7,799 nt of DNA from Planctomycetes bacterium UBA4800. Its GTDB lineage: Bacteria > Planctomycetota > UBA8108 > UBA8890 > UBA8898. Under the pieces are notes generated by a model. The model was not told the DNA's origin and ran no database searches. It saw only the letters and a program-made list of their open reading frames with translations. Numbering within the stretch: the first letter of the stretch is position 1; every line of letters starts with the position of its first letter. The stretch covers positions 1 through 7,799 of the forward strand of contig DHGK01000199.1 in the NCBI GenBank assembly GCA_002402755.1. Direction: 5' to 3'. Both the position numbers and the translations under genes were made by a program. Shown in pieces: positions 1 to 5,876 of this stretch.

Positions 1-523
1 GGACGTGCAGCCCCTTCTTGAGCGCCGCAATCGAGATCGTCGCGTGGAGGTGGTCCGGGGTCATGATCTTGACGGCATCCAGGTCCTTCTCCTTGTCGAG
101 AAGCTCCCGGAAGTCGGCGTACGCGGCGCACCCCGCGAGCTTCTCCGGGCCGCGCTCCCGCGCGTAGTACGCGTCGACGACCTTGCGCCCGATCTCGCGT
201 CCTCCGGGGATCCCATCGACGCCCTCGCGCCACGCGGGGTCGCCCAGCAGGGCTCGAATCCGGTCCCGGACGCCGTGCTTCCCCCAGTCGACGTAATCGT
301 TGCTGTCCTCGTTGGGGTCGCACACGGCGACGATCCGGATCTTCGGCTCCGCGAGCAAGTAACCGAGCTCGTTGAATCCTTGCGTCCCCATGCCGATGTG
401 GGCGAGCGTCGTCTTGTCGCTCGGCGGCACGGCGGGCGCGCCCAGGACATGGCGGCCGACGATCGCCGCCCCCGCGAGCCCTCCCTGTGCCAGGAACTTG
501 CGCCGGTTCATCGTGGGTTTCAT
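1..523 (-). CDS. Gfo/Idh/MocA family oxidoreductase, Tat-exported (3' end beyond left edge)
   Basis: NAD(P)-dependent oxidoreductase of the Gfo/Idh/MocA family, members of which usually oxidise or reduce a hydroxyl of a sugar or inositol. Only the N-terminal 174 residues are in the window. Residues 5-30 (MNRRKFLAQGGLAGAA...) are a twin-arginine signal with the RRKFL core, so the protein is predicted to be exported folded, probably with its cofactor bound. The Rossmann fold follows: HIGMGTQGF at about 42-50 is the nucleotide-binding loop, VAVCDPN at 65-71 ends the second strand, and KIMTPDHLHA at 152-161 is the conserved family motif. A stretch of about 65 residues between the second strand and YADFRELL (135-142) is longer than in cytoplasmic members; from memory such an insert occurs in a planctomycete/Bacteroidetes subgroup. 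The start ATG overlaps the stop of the upstream isomerase gene (ATGA) and has an ideal AAGGAGG site. The Met at residue 5 is an alternative start. The substrate is unknown. Confidence 0.94.
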   Translation of the reverse strand, partial: MKPTMNRRKFLAQGGLAGAAIVGRHVLGAPAVPPSDKTTLAHIGMGTQGFNELGYLLAEPKIRIVAVCDPNEDSNDYVDWGKHGVRDRIRALLGDPAWREGVDGIPGGREIGRKVVDAYYARERGPEKLAGCAAYADFRELLDKEKDLDAVKIMTPDHLHATISIAALKKGLHV

Positions 524-1446
524 CGCGTTCCTCCTTGCGCCTGGAAGCGCTCCAGCACGGCCCGCACCCGCTCGAGCTGGATGGCGACCTCCGCGTACTC
601 GTTCACGGCCGAATGGTGCTCGACGCTGTAGTAGCCGCCGTAGCCGACATTCCACAGATTCGCCAGCTTCTCCTCCAGGAGCGGCCCCGACGTGATGTTC
701 CAGGCGATGTGCGTGTGGAGGATCCACGGCGCGGCCTCGCGGTCGGCCCGCGCCTTCTCCGCGTCGTCCCCCGCCCAGCCGCCGATGTGGCAGGAGACGC
801 CGAAGGCCGGGTGGTCGACCGCGCGGTACAGCTTCTGCATGTTGGCCCACGCCTGCTCGGGTCCCCAGTGATTCTCGGCGCCGACCTTGAAGCCGTGCTC
901 CTGCGCATACCGCGCGTACTCGCGGTAGCACGCGACAATGTGGTCGAACGCCTCCTGCGTCCACTCGGCGCCCCGGCCGCCCGCATCCACGCGCACGAAG
1001 CGCGCGCCCAGGAGGCGCGCGGCATTCAGGTGGGCGAGGGCGTTCGCGCGGTTCTTCTCCCGCACCGCCGGATCGTCGTCCCAGACGTGCGCGGCATCGA
1101 CCGCGATGTCGGCGAGCTCGAGGCCCCGCTCCTCCAGCCCTTCCTTGACCTTCTTCAGGTAGTCCTCCGCGGTGCTCGCCAGAAAGCCGCTCCAGAGATC
1201 GGCGGCGCCGAGCCCGTAGCGGTACTTGCAGGATTCCAGGTACCCGAAGATATCCATCTTCCCCTCGCCGAGGAGCCCCCGGAAGGAGTACGAGAGCACG
1301 GATATCTTGAGCTTCTTCTTCTCCGCCGGGGATGCGGCCGCAGGCGCCGCAGCCTCCGGCGGAGGCGCCCCGACCGCCGGCGCGGCGGCCAGCGCGGCGG
1401 CCCCGAGGGTTGTTCCGACGAACTCGCGGCGACTCATCGATCTCAT
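520..1446 (-). CDS. Sugar phosphate isomerase/epimerase-like TIM-barrel protein, Tat-exported
   Basis: A 308-residue protein of the xylose isomerase-like TIM-barrel (AP endonuclease 2) superfamily, whose members isomerise, epimerise or dehydrate sugars and inositols using a divalent metal. Residues 4-27 (MSRREFVGTTLGAAALAAAP) form a twin-arginine signal, followed by an Ala/Pro-rich linker to about residue 42. The barrel begins at KISVLSYSFRG (47-57). Likely metal or active-site positions are E191 in VGAENHWG, H220 in FGVSCHIGG, H244/H246 in HTHIAWN and E276 in YSVEHH. The usual strand Asp appears to be replaced by H220. The frame is open to a GTG at 1491, but the ATG at 1446 is chosen because GAGGAGG lies five bases upstream and the Tat signal then starts at the N-terminus. 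The stop overlaps the start of the oxidoreductase gene, so both are likely transcribed together and act on the same sugar. Export of such an enzyme suggests a non-phosphorylated substrate, which is inference. Confidence 0.92.
   Translation of the reverse strand: MRSMSRREFVGTTLGAAALAAAPAVGAPPPEAAAPAAASPAEKKKLKISVLSYSFRGLLGEGKMDIFGYLESCKYRYGLGAADLWSGFLASTAEDYLKKVKEGLEERGLELADIAVDAAHVWDDDPAVREKNRANALAHLNAARLLGARFVRVDAGGRGAEWTQEAFDHIVACYREYARYAQEHGFKVGAENHWGPEQAWANMQKLYRAVDHPAFGVSCHIGGWAGDDAEKARADREAAPWILHTHIAWNITSGPLLEEKLANLWNVGYGGYYSVEHHSAVNEYAEVAIQLERVRAVLERFQAQGGTR
530..536 (-). promoter_or_regulatory. Shine-Dalgarno site of the Gfo/Idh/MocA gene
   Basis: AAGGAGG on the minus strand, six bases before the ATG at 523. 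It lies inside the last codons of the isomerase gene, so the two genes are probably translationally coupled. It supports the ATG at 523 rather than the in-frame Met four codons later. Confidence 0.85.
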
Positions 1447-1451
1447 GCGCG

Positions 1452-1458
1452 CCTCCTC
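1452..1458 (-). promoter_or_regulatory. Shine-Dalgarno site that decides the isomerase start
   Basis: GAGGAGG on the minus strand, five bases upstream of the ATG at 1446. It selects this ATG over the upstream in-frame GTG at 1491 and over the ATG three codons downstream. Confidence 0.85.
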
Positions 1459-1471
1459 GTGATGCAGGTTC

Positions 1472-1489
1472 GATCGCAGCACTGCGATC
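1472..1489. repeat. Inverted repeat, 8-bp arms, upstream of isomerase operon
   Basis: GATCGCAG and CTGCGATC are perfect inverted arms separated by two bases. The repeat lies 26 bases before the isomerase start, between it and the weak -10-like sequence. It could be a regulator binding site or a small 5' leader hairpin. Arms of this length can arise by chance in GC-rich DNA. Confidence 0.45.
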
Positions 1490-1622
1490 ACGCCATCTTA
1501 AATGGGCCGCGCGCAGGAATCCAGACGCTCGTTTCGTCGAGCGGCGGCGGGCGCTTCGCGAGGCCCCGTTGCCACGCCCGATCGCCCGGGAGTACGATGG
1601 CGCGCATGGAAGGGAGGTCGCC

Positions 1623-3053
1623 GTGAAGCGCACCGAACGACGCCGATTCCTGAAGCGCGTGGGCGCGGCCGCGGCCGCGGGCTGCGGCCTTCGCCTCCTT
1701 GCGGGCGAGGGGCCGGCGCCCGCCCGCCGGCCGAACATCCTCTGGCTCATCGCCGAGGACCTCGGGACGGAGCTTGCGTGCTACGGAACGAAGGAAGTCG
1801 CGACGCCGAACCTCGACCGGCTCGCGGAGGAGGGCGTGCGCTACACGCGGTTCTACACGACGGCGCCCGTGTGCTCGCCGAGCCGCTCGGCCTTCATGAC
1901 CGGCATGTACCAGACGACGATCGGCGCCCACAACCATCGCTCCCATCGCGACGACGGATTCCGCCTGCCTCCCGATGTCCGGGTCTTGAGCGAGCGGTTC
2001 CGCGACGCGGGGTACTTCACCGCCAACATTCGCGAGCTTCCCGCAGCCTGCGGCTTCAAGGGCTCCGGCAAGACGGACTGGAACTTCACGCCGCCCGCCA
2101 AGCCCTTCGACTCCGCCTCGTGGAGCGATCTCCCGGCGCACCGTCCCTTCTTCGCGCAGATCAACTTCCAGGAAACCCATCGGCCGTTCCGGGCGCCGGC
2201 GCGCGCCGACCCCGCCAAGGTCGCGCTGCCGCCCTACTACCCCGACCACCCGGCGGTGCGCGAGGACATGGCGAAGTACCTGGACAGCGTCACGGAGTTG
2301 GACCGCAAGGTCGGCCTCGTCCTGGCGCAGCTCGCGGCCGGCGGCCTGGCCGACTCGACCGCCGTCGTCTTCTTCGGCGACAACGGCCAGGCGCACGTGC
2401 GCGGCAAGCAGTTCTGCTACGAGGAGGGGCTGCACGTCCCGCTCATCGTGCGCTGGCCGACGGGCTTCCCCGCGCCGGCGCACTTCGCGCCCGGCACGGT
2501 CGACGAGCGGCTGCTCATGTCGATCGATCTCGCCCCGACGATGCTCGGCCTCGCCGGCGCCGATATTCCGAAGGCCATGGAAGGCCGCGCGTTTCTCGGC
2601 AAACATGCGGGCGCGCCGCGCGAATACGTCTTCGGCGCGCGCGACCGCTGCGACGAGACGGTCTTTCGCATCCGCACCGTGCGCGACACGCGCTACAGGT
2701 ACATTCGCAACTTCACGCCCGAGCGTCCCTTCCTCCAGAAGAACGACTACAAGGAACGCAGCTATCCGGTGTGGAATCTCCTCAAGGAACTCAACGCCCA
2801 GGGGAAGCTCGCGCCCGCGCAGGCGGCGCTCTGCGCGGACCGCATGCCGCCCGAGGAGCTCTACGACCTCGACGTGGATCCGCACGAGATCCGGAACCTC
2901 GCCGCCTCGCCCGAACACGCGCCCGTCCTCGAGCGCCTGCGCGCGGCGCTCGCGCGCTGGATCGAGGAGACGAACGACCGGGGCGCCGTGTTCGAGCCAC
3001 CAGAGGTCCAGGCGAACGAGGGCCGGACGAAGCCGGCCGTCAAGCGCCCGTAA
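1623..3053 (+). CDS. Type I sulfatase (arylsulfatase/N-sulfoglucosamine sulfohydrolase-like), Tat-exported
   Basis: A 476-residue sulfate ester (or sulfamate) hydrolase of the alkaline phosphatase/sulfatase superfamily. The start is GTG at 1623, with GGGAGG five bases upstream. Residues 5-28 (ERRRFLKRVG then an Ala/Gly-rich stretch) are a twin-arginine signal. The core begins at RPNILWLIAEDLG (36-48), then TPNLDRLAEEGVRYTRFY (61-78). VCSPSR (83-88) carries C84, the residue converted to formylglycine by a separate maturase. NFQETHRPF (181-189) and FFGDNGQ (250-256, metal ligands D253/N254) complete the recognisable active site. EELYDLDVDPHEIRNLA near the C-terminus is the typical sulfatase tail motif. 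Length is normal for the family. The ED pair at 45-46 instead of DD, and the ETHRPF motif, resemble sulfatases annotated as heparan N-sulfatase-like in planctomycetes; the actual substrate is unknown. It is transcribed divergently from the isomerase/oxidoreductase pair, which suggests use of a sulfated glycan. Confidence 0.95.
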   Translation: MKRTERRRFLKRVGAAAAAGCGLRLLAGEGPAPARRPNILWLIAEDLGTELACYGTKEVATPNLDRLAEEGVRYTRFYTTAPVCSPSRSAFMTGMYQTTIGAHNHRSHRDDGFRLPPDVRVLSERFRDAGYFTANIRELPAACGFKGSGKTDWNFTPPAKPFDSASWSDLPAHRPFFAQINFQETHRPFRAPARADPAKVALPPYYPDHPAVREDMAKYLDSVTELDRKVGLVLAQLAAGGLADSTAVVFFGDNGQAHVRGKQFCYEEGLHVPLIVRWPTGFPAPAHFAPGTVDERLLMSIDLAPTMLGLAGADIPKAMEGRAFLGKHAGAPREYVFGARDRCDETVFRIRTVRDTRYRYIRNFTPERPFLQKNDYKERSYPVWNLLKELNAQGKLAPAQAALCADRMPPEELYDLDVDPHEIRNLAASPEHAPVLERLRAALARWIEETNDRGAVFEPPEVQANEGRTKPAVKRP

Positions 3054-3071
3054 CGACGCGTGCGCGTCGTT
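3052..3071. terminator. Bidirectional hairpin between convergent genes
   Basis: AACGACGC and GCGTCGTT form a perfect eight-base-pair stem around a GTGC loop. It begins inside the sulfatase stop codon and ends nine bases before the stop of the convergent HEAT gene. The position fits a shared terminator for both genes. There is no clear T-run on either side, so it is not a canonical intrinsic terminator. Confidence 0.55.
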
Positions 3072-3079
3072 CTTCGGGC

Positions 3080-4129
3080 TCAGCTCTTGATCTTGGCAAG
3101 GGCCTCTTCGGCCTCTTTCGCAACCCCCGGTATCTCGTCTTTCGCCAGCTTCTCGAGTGCCGGAATCGCCTCCTTCGCCTCCGCACCGATCTTGCCGAGC
3201 GCCTTCGCTGCGCTCAGGCGCGTGCTCCCCGATCGGTGACCGAGCAATCCGATGAGCGCCGGCACGATCTCGGGGCTCGCCGTCCCCGCTTCACCGAGCG
3301 CGCCGGCTATGTCCGCACATTCGCCGCCGTTCTTCAGACACAGCTCCGCCTTGAGCGCCTCGATCAGAAGGGGCACGCAATCGCGCGCCGCGCCCCCATA
3401 GTACAAACCTTCGGCCGAAGGACGGCGGACGACATCGTCCGCGAGCCCCTTCTTAAACACCTCTATGCAGGCTTTCGCGCCGGGATCGATCCACGCGAGC
3501 GCTCTGACGGCGTCGTGCCTCGTGCGCGGATCGGCGTGGGACACGAAGAGCAAGATCCTCGGGACGGCGCTCTTCGCGCCAGCGCGGAACTCTTGCAAGG
3601 CGCGTAGCGCATCCAGACGCATGCCGGACGCGTTGTCAAGCGCCCTTGTCAATGCTGCAATTGCGCCGGGAATCTCCGGATTCCGCGCGCCGAGCTGCCC
3701 CAGCATGCATGCGGCATTCGAACGGACATTTGCATCCTTGTCGTTCAGAGCTCTCACGAGAGGTTTGCCCGCCTCCTTTGCGTCGTAAAGGAATTTGCCG
3801 AGGGCCCACACAGCAGGGCTCCGCACGCAAGGATCCGGATCCCGCGTGGCCTTTGCCAGTGCCGCGATTGCCTTCGGCGTCGCGTCCCCCAACCGTCCTC
3901 TCTCCTGCGCCAACTGGCCGATGCGACCGGCAGACTGGGCTCGTTTCCTCGGATCTTTGTCCTGGATGCCCCTGAGCCACTGCGTGACGGCCTCCTCCAC
4001 GGCGGGCGTCTTGGGAACGTCCGGAGGAACGGCGGCCGGAGCAGCAAGAACGTACGGAGCCAGCAGCAAGGCGACCATCAGGCAAGGCACAACGCTTCTC
4101 CAGGATATTCGCAAGTCGCCCGAATTCAT
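3080..4129 (-). CDS. Secreted HEAT-repeat protein
   Basis: A 349-residue protein with an N-terminal signal peptide: basic residues 7-11, then a hydrophobic core in VVPCLMVALLLAPYVLAAP with likely cleavage near 28-31. The rest is a chain of about eight HEAT-like alpha-helical repeats (roughly 44-78, 84-117, 121-148, 153-183, 186-216, 250-282, 287-316 and 320-348). Typical repeat cores are DPDPCVRSPAVWALGKF, KDANVRSNAACMLGQLG and GSTRLSAAKALGKIGAEAKE. Such solenoids bind other proteins and have no catalytic residues. It is predicted to be periplasmic or surface-located. The ATG at 4129 is preceded by a G-rich stretch (GGGGGTG) about seven bases upstream, an acceptable ribosome-binding site, and gives a complete signal peptide. 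It lies 99 bases behind the Lcl-domain gene on the same strand and converges on the sulfatase gene. The partner and pathway are unknown. Confidence 0.92.
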   Translation of the reverse strand: MNSGDLRISWRSVVPCLMVALLLAPYVLAAPAAVPPDVPKTPAVEEAVTQWLRGIQDKDPRKRAQSAGRIGQLAQERGRLGDATPKAIAALAKATRDPDPCVRSPAVWALGKFLYDAKEAGKPLVRALNDKDANVRSNAACMLGQLGARNPEIPGAIAALTRALDNASGMRLDALRALQEFRAGAKSAVPRILLFVSHADPRTRHDAVRALAWIDPGAKACIEVFKKGLADDVVRRPSAEGLYYGGAARDCVPLLIEALKAELCLKNGGECADIAGALGEAGTASPEIVPALIGLLGHRSGSTRLSAAKALGKIGAEAKEAIPALEKLAKDEIPGVAKEAEEALAKIKS

Positions 4130-4228
4130 CGATACACCCCCGTGTTCATGAACAGCCGACCTTCATTTGCTCCCCGTCGCCGTGCCGCCAGGGCATGGCC
4201 GCGGGAGAACGGCGTACATGAATCCATC
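4130..4228. other. Short intergenic region before the HEAT gene, with a 12-bp palindrome
   Basis: A 99-base gap between the Lcl-domain gene and the HEAT gene, both on the minus strand. A perfect 12-base palindrome, TGTTCATGAACA, lies at 4143-4154, 13 bases before the HEAT start codon. It could be an operator, but a palindrome of this length is expected about once or twice by chance in a window this size. No clear promoter or terminator hairpin was seen. Confidence 0.35.
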
Positions 4229-5758
4229 TCACTCCTCGTCGATCCAAATCGGGCCGCGGACGCAGCGGACGAAGGCCCGGCACCAGACGTCTTCCCATGT
4301 CTCGCCCATGTTCTGAGCCATATGTACTCCATGAGCCCCGTAACCCACAACTACTACCCTGTGCCAGAAACGTTCGGAAGCGGATGCGGTCCAGAAGTAC
4401 GACCTAGGCGCCATGCTCACCATCCCAAACTCGAACGGATAAGCCGTCGTCTCCCCCCTCCATGGGACGATCGGATCGCCTCCATACCACCAGTCAAGCG
4501 TGAACACGGACTCGTGCACGTTCGGCAGACGCCAGTCGTCGTAACCCGCGAGATCGAGGTCTCGCGCGTACCGAAGCGCGCCTTGCCATGTCGCCCGTCC
4601 GTAGTCGTCCCCATCGACCGCGGCGACCGCCTTCTGCCACATGAGTCCCGTGCAAAGGTCCGTGATCGTGCCATCGCCGTTGTCGACGTAACGCCCTTCT
4701 ATCGGGCACCCGATCTGGCTCTGGCCGTCCTGACCGGCCACCCGAAGATCCGTCGAAGGAAGTCGCGGACCCCATCCTCTGGGGTCACCCTGCGGATCCC
4801 ATCCGTGGGCCGCCCCCGTCGCCGGCAGCACGGTTTCGCCCGGCCCCGTACCGGCGCGGACACACCGCAGCAGCCGGACGCCGTCAACGCCTATCCCGTC
4901 GGAGCCTACATGGTTTCCTTGAACAAACAACTTGGGATCCGTCGAGTTGAAGTAGCGGCCAAAATGGGGCCTAAAGCCATCTTGTGTCGGCGCAGGAGGG
5001 AATGGTTCAGGGAAGCTCTGGCCCACATCGATGCCGCGACACTCCATCTTCCGCACGCTCCAGGACTCGAAGAGATTCGGAATGCGCCAGTCATCGAAAC
5101 CCGCAAGCGTCAATTCCGCCGCGTACTGGAGCGCCACCGCGTACGTCACGGCCGGCCCGTTCTCGTCCGTCCACTCGGGAACCACGGTCTCCTTCTGCCA
5201 CATCAACCCCGTCGCCCGGTCCGAAATCGTCCCATCGGCGTTGTCGACAAACCGCTCCTCCCGCGCGAAACCAAGGTGAAGCTGCGCGTCCTGGCCAGCC
5301 CATTCCGGATCGTCGCAGGCGACCGGCTGCGCTTCCAGTTCACCTTCCTCCGGGTATCCCCAGCAGCAACCCGACAATCCCGTGGCCGGCAACTGCCGCG
5401 GGCCGTACGGCCAGCACCTGCCGCACGAGACAGGCGCCGGTCCTCCCGCAAAGAGATGCGCGAGCAGCGACACGGCGTCGGCAATGTTGACCTTCCAGTC
5501 GCCGTTGGTGTCTGCGGTGCCCGCCGAAGCGCGTCTGAGCGCCGTCCACGGCGCGGGCAGATCCTCGCCTCCCTGGCATGGCCCGCAAGGCGCAGGATCC
5601 CTCCCGCCCGCGAAGAGGAATGCAAGCAGATGCACCGCATCGGCCAGATTCAACTTCTCGTCGCCGTTCACATCGCCGCCTGGAAGAGGCGTGGCGCCCT
5701 CGCACACAGAGAGGCTCACGACGGCAAGGCTCAGACAGAGAGCTGCGCGAAACTTCAT
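4229..5758 (-). CDS. Secreted protein with two dockerin-like repeats and two Lcl (DUF1566) domains
   Basis: A 509-residue exported protein of unknown function. Residues 1-21 (MKFRAALCLSLAVVSLSVCEG) are a signal peptide. Two dockerin-like repeats follow: GDVNGDEKLNLADAVHLLAF (28-47) and ADTNGDWKVNIADAVSLLAH (82-101), each a calcium-loop-type Asp/Asn pattern, a helix, and an LFAGG end with nearby Cys pairs (CGPC 58-61, CGRC 112-115). Two Lcl_C/DUF1566 domains come next. The first, about 169-303, has RFVDNADGTISDRATGLMWQ and AGFDDWRIPN. The second, about 356-503, has RYVDNGDGTITDLCTGLMWQ, AGYDDWRLPN, YFWTASASE and a final FVRCVRG. Each is preceded by an LPATG lead-in (123 and 311). DUF1566 domains occur in secreted and adhesion-related proteins, but their activity is not established. 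The dockerin-like pair is typical of planctomycete secreted proteins and may mediate attachment. The ATG at 5758 has AGAGGTG about six bases upstream. Confidence 0.94.
   Translation of the reverse strand: MKFRAALCLSLAVVSLSVCEGATPLPGGDVNGDEKLNLADAVHLLAFLFAGGRDPAPCGPCQGGEDLPAPWTALRRASAGTADTNGDWKVNIADAVSLLAHLFAGGPAPVSCGRCWPYGPRQLPATGLSGCCWGYPEEGELEAQPVACDDPEWAGQDAQLHLGFAREERFVDNADGTISDRATGLMWQKETVVPEWTDENGPAVTYAVALQYAAELTLAGFDDWRIPNLFESWSVRKMECRGIDVGQSFPEPFPPAPTQDGFRPHFGRYFNSTDPKLFVQGNHVGSDGIGVDGVRLLRCVRAGTGPGETVLPATGAAHGWDPQGDPRGWGPRLPSTDLRVAGQDGQSQIGCPIEGRYVDNGDGTITDLCTGLMWQKAVAAVDGDDYGRATWQGALRYARDLDLAGYDDWRLPNVHESVFTLDWWYGGDPIVPWRGETTAYPFEFGMVSMAPRSYFWTASASERFWHRVVVVGYGAHGVHMAQNMGETWEDVWCRAFVRCVRGPIWIDEE
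4250..5392 (-). repeat. Tandem duplication of LPATG lead-in plus Lcl domain
   Basis: Two protein units start at residues 123 and 311 (period 188). Each has LPATG, then a Gly/Pro-rich stretch, AGQD, a (R/G)(F/Y)VDN.DGTI.D..TGLMWQK segment, a helix ending LAG(F/Y)DDWR(I/L)PN, and a closing RCVR. The second copy holds the fuller domain with the FWTASA segment, where the first has RYFNSTDP. The arrangement suggests an old internal duplication. Confidence 0.8.
5435..5680 (-). repeat. Tandem dockerin-like repeats inside the Lcl-domain gene
   Basis: Two copies of about 28 residues (protein residues 27-54 and 79-108) share the pattern D.NGD.K.N.ADAV.LLA.LFAGG.....C. The DxNxDxxxN spacing resembles a single EF-hand or dockerin calcium loop. 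The gap between copies is about 25 residues with a Cys pair. In true cellulosomal dockerins the two halves are closer and carry different helix residues, so these are called dockerin-like only. Confidence 0.8.
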
Positions 5759-5876
5759 CTTCGCACCTCTTGAGCCGTCTCGTTCATCGCTTCATGCGCG
5801 GCACTCGCTCCGAATACCGCTCGGGCCGAGCGGGCGGGGGACTTCTGCCTCGAAGCCCCCCACCCGCTCGCGACAG
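5759..5876. other. Intergenic region between two secreted-protein genes
   Basis: 118 bases separating the FG-GAP-type gene from the Lcl-domain gene, both on the minus strand. It contains the strong hairpin at 5828-5869 and the ribosome-binding site of the Lcl-domain gene at about 5764-5769. About 58 bases remain for a promoter; no clear -35/-10 pair was seen. Confidence 0.5.
5828..5869 (-). terminator. Strong hairpin terminator after the FG-GAP-type gene
   Basis: Read on the minus strand, GAGCGGGTGGGGG pairs with CCCCCGCCCGCTC over 13 base pairs with one G-U wobble. An inner CTTC/GAAG stem adds four more pairs around a six-base loop. The wobble would be a C-A mismatch in a plus-strand transcript, so the minus strand is favoured. 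The stem starts eight bases past the stop codon at 5877. No T-run follows, so termination may need Rho or the structure may protect the 3' end. Confidence 0.7.

Larger units (their letters stand above)
1447..1622. promoter_or_regulatory. Divergent intergenic region between isomerase and sulfatase genes
   Basis: A 176-base non-coding region that must carry promoters for both the minus-strand isomerase/oxidoreductase operon and the plus-strand sulfatase gene, if each has its own. It holds an inverted repeat at 1472-1489, a six-base-pair hairpin CGCTCG/CGAGCG at 1526-1543 and a sulfatase ribosome-binding site at 1612-1617. TTTAAGAT on the minus strand near 1496-1503 resembles a -10 box, but no convincing -35 partner is visible. 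No promoter is assigned with confidence. Confidence 0.5.

Noticed and set aside
1489..1491. GTG at 1491 as the isomerase start
   Set aside because: It would put 15 residues before the Tat signal and ignores the strong GAGGAGG before the ATG at 1446.
1674..1685. Possible lipoprotein Cys (C21) in the sulfatase signal
   Set aside because: AAGC lacks the usual Leu at the -3 position, and the Tat signal alone explains export.
1488..2918. Open frame of 476 codons antisense to the sulfatase
   Set aside because: Its low-complexity Arg/Val/Glu-rich translation mirrors the sulfatase codons; no motif or ribosome-binding site was seen.
1502..3607. Open frame of about 700 codons in another plus-strand frame, running through the sulfatase and into the HEAT gene
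   Set aside because: Arg/Pro/Ala-rich translation without any domain; it overlaps two clear genes and is a by-product of high G+C.
4143..4154. 12-bp palindrome before the HEAT gene as a regulator site
   Set aside because: A palindrome of this length is expected by chance about twice in a window this size; listed only as a weak note.
4814..5392. Two LPATG motifs that resemble sortase sorting signals
   Set aside because: They are internal, with no following hydrophobic segment and basic tail; they belong to the lead-in of each Lcl unit.
4142..5773. Open frame of about 543 codons antisense to the Lcl-domain gene
   Set aside because: Arg/Pro-rich shadow with no domain, opposite a gene with signal peptide and conserved domains.
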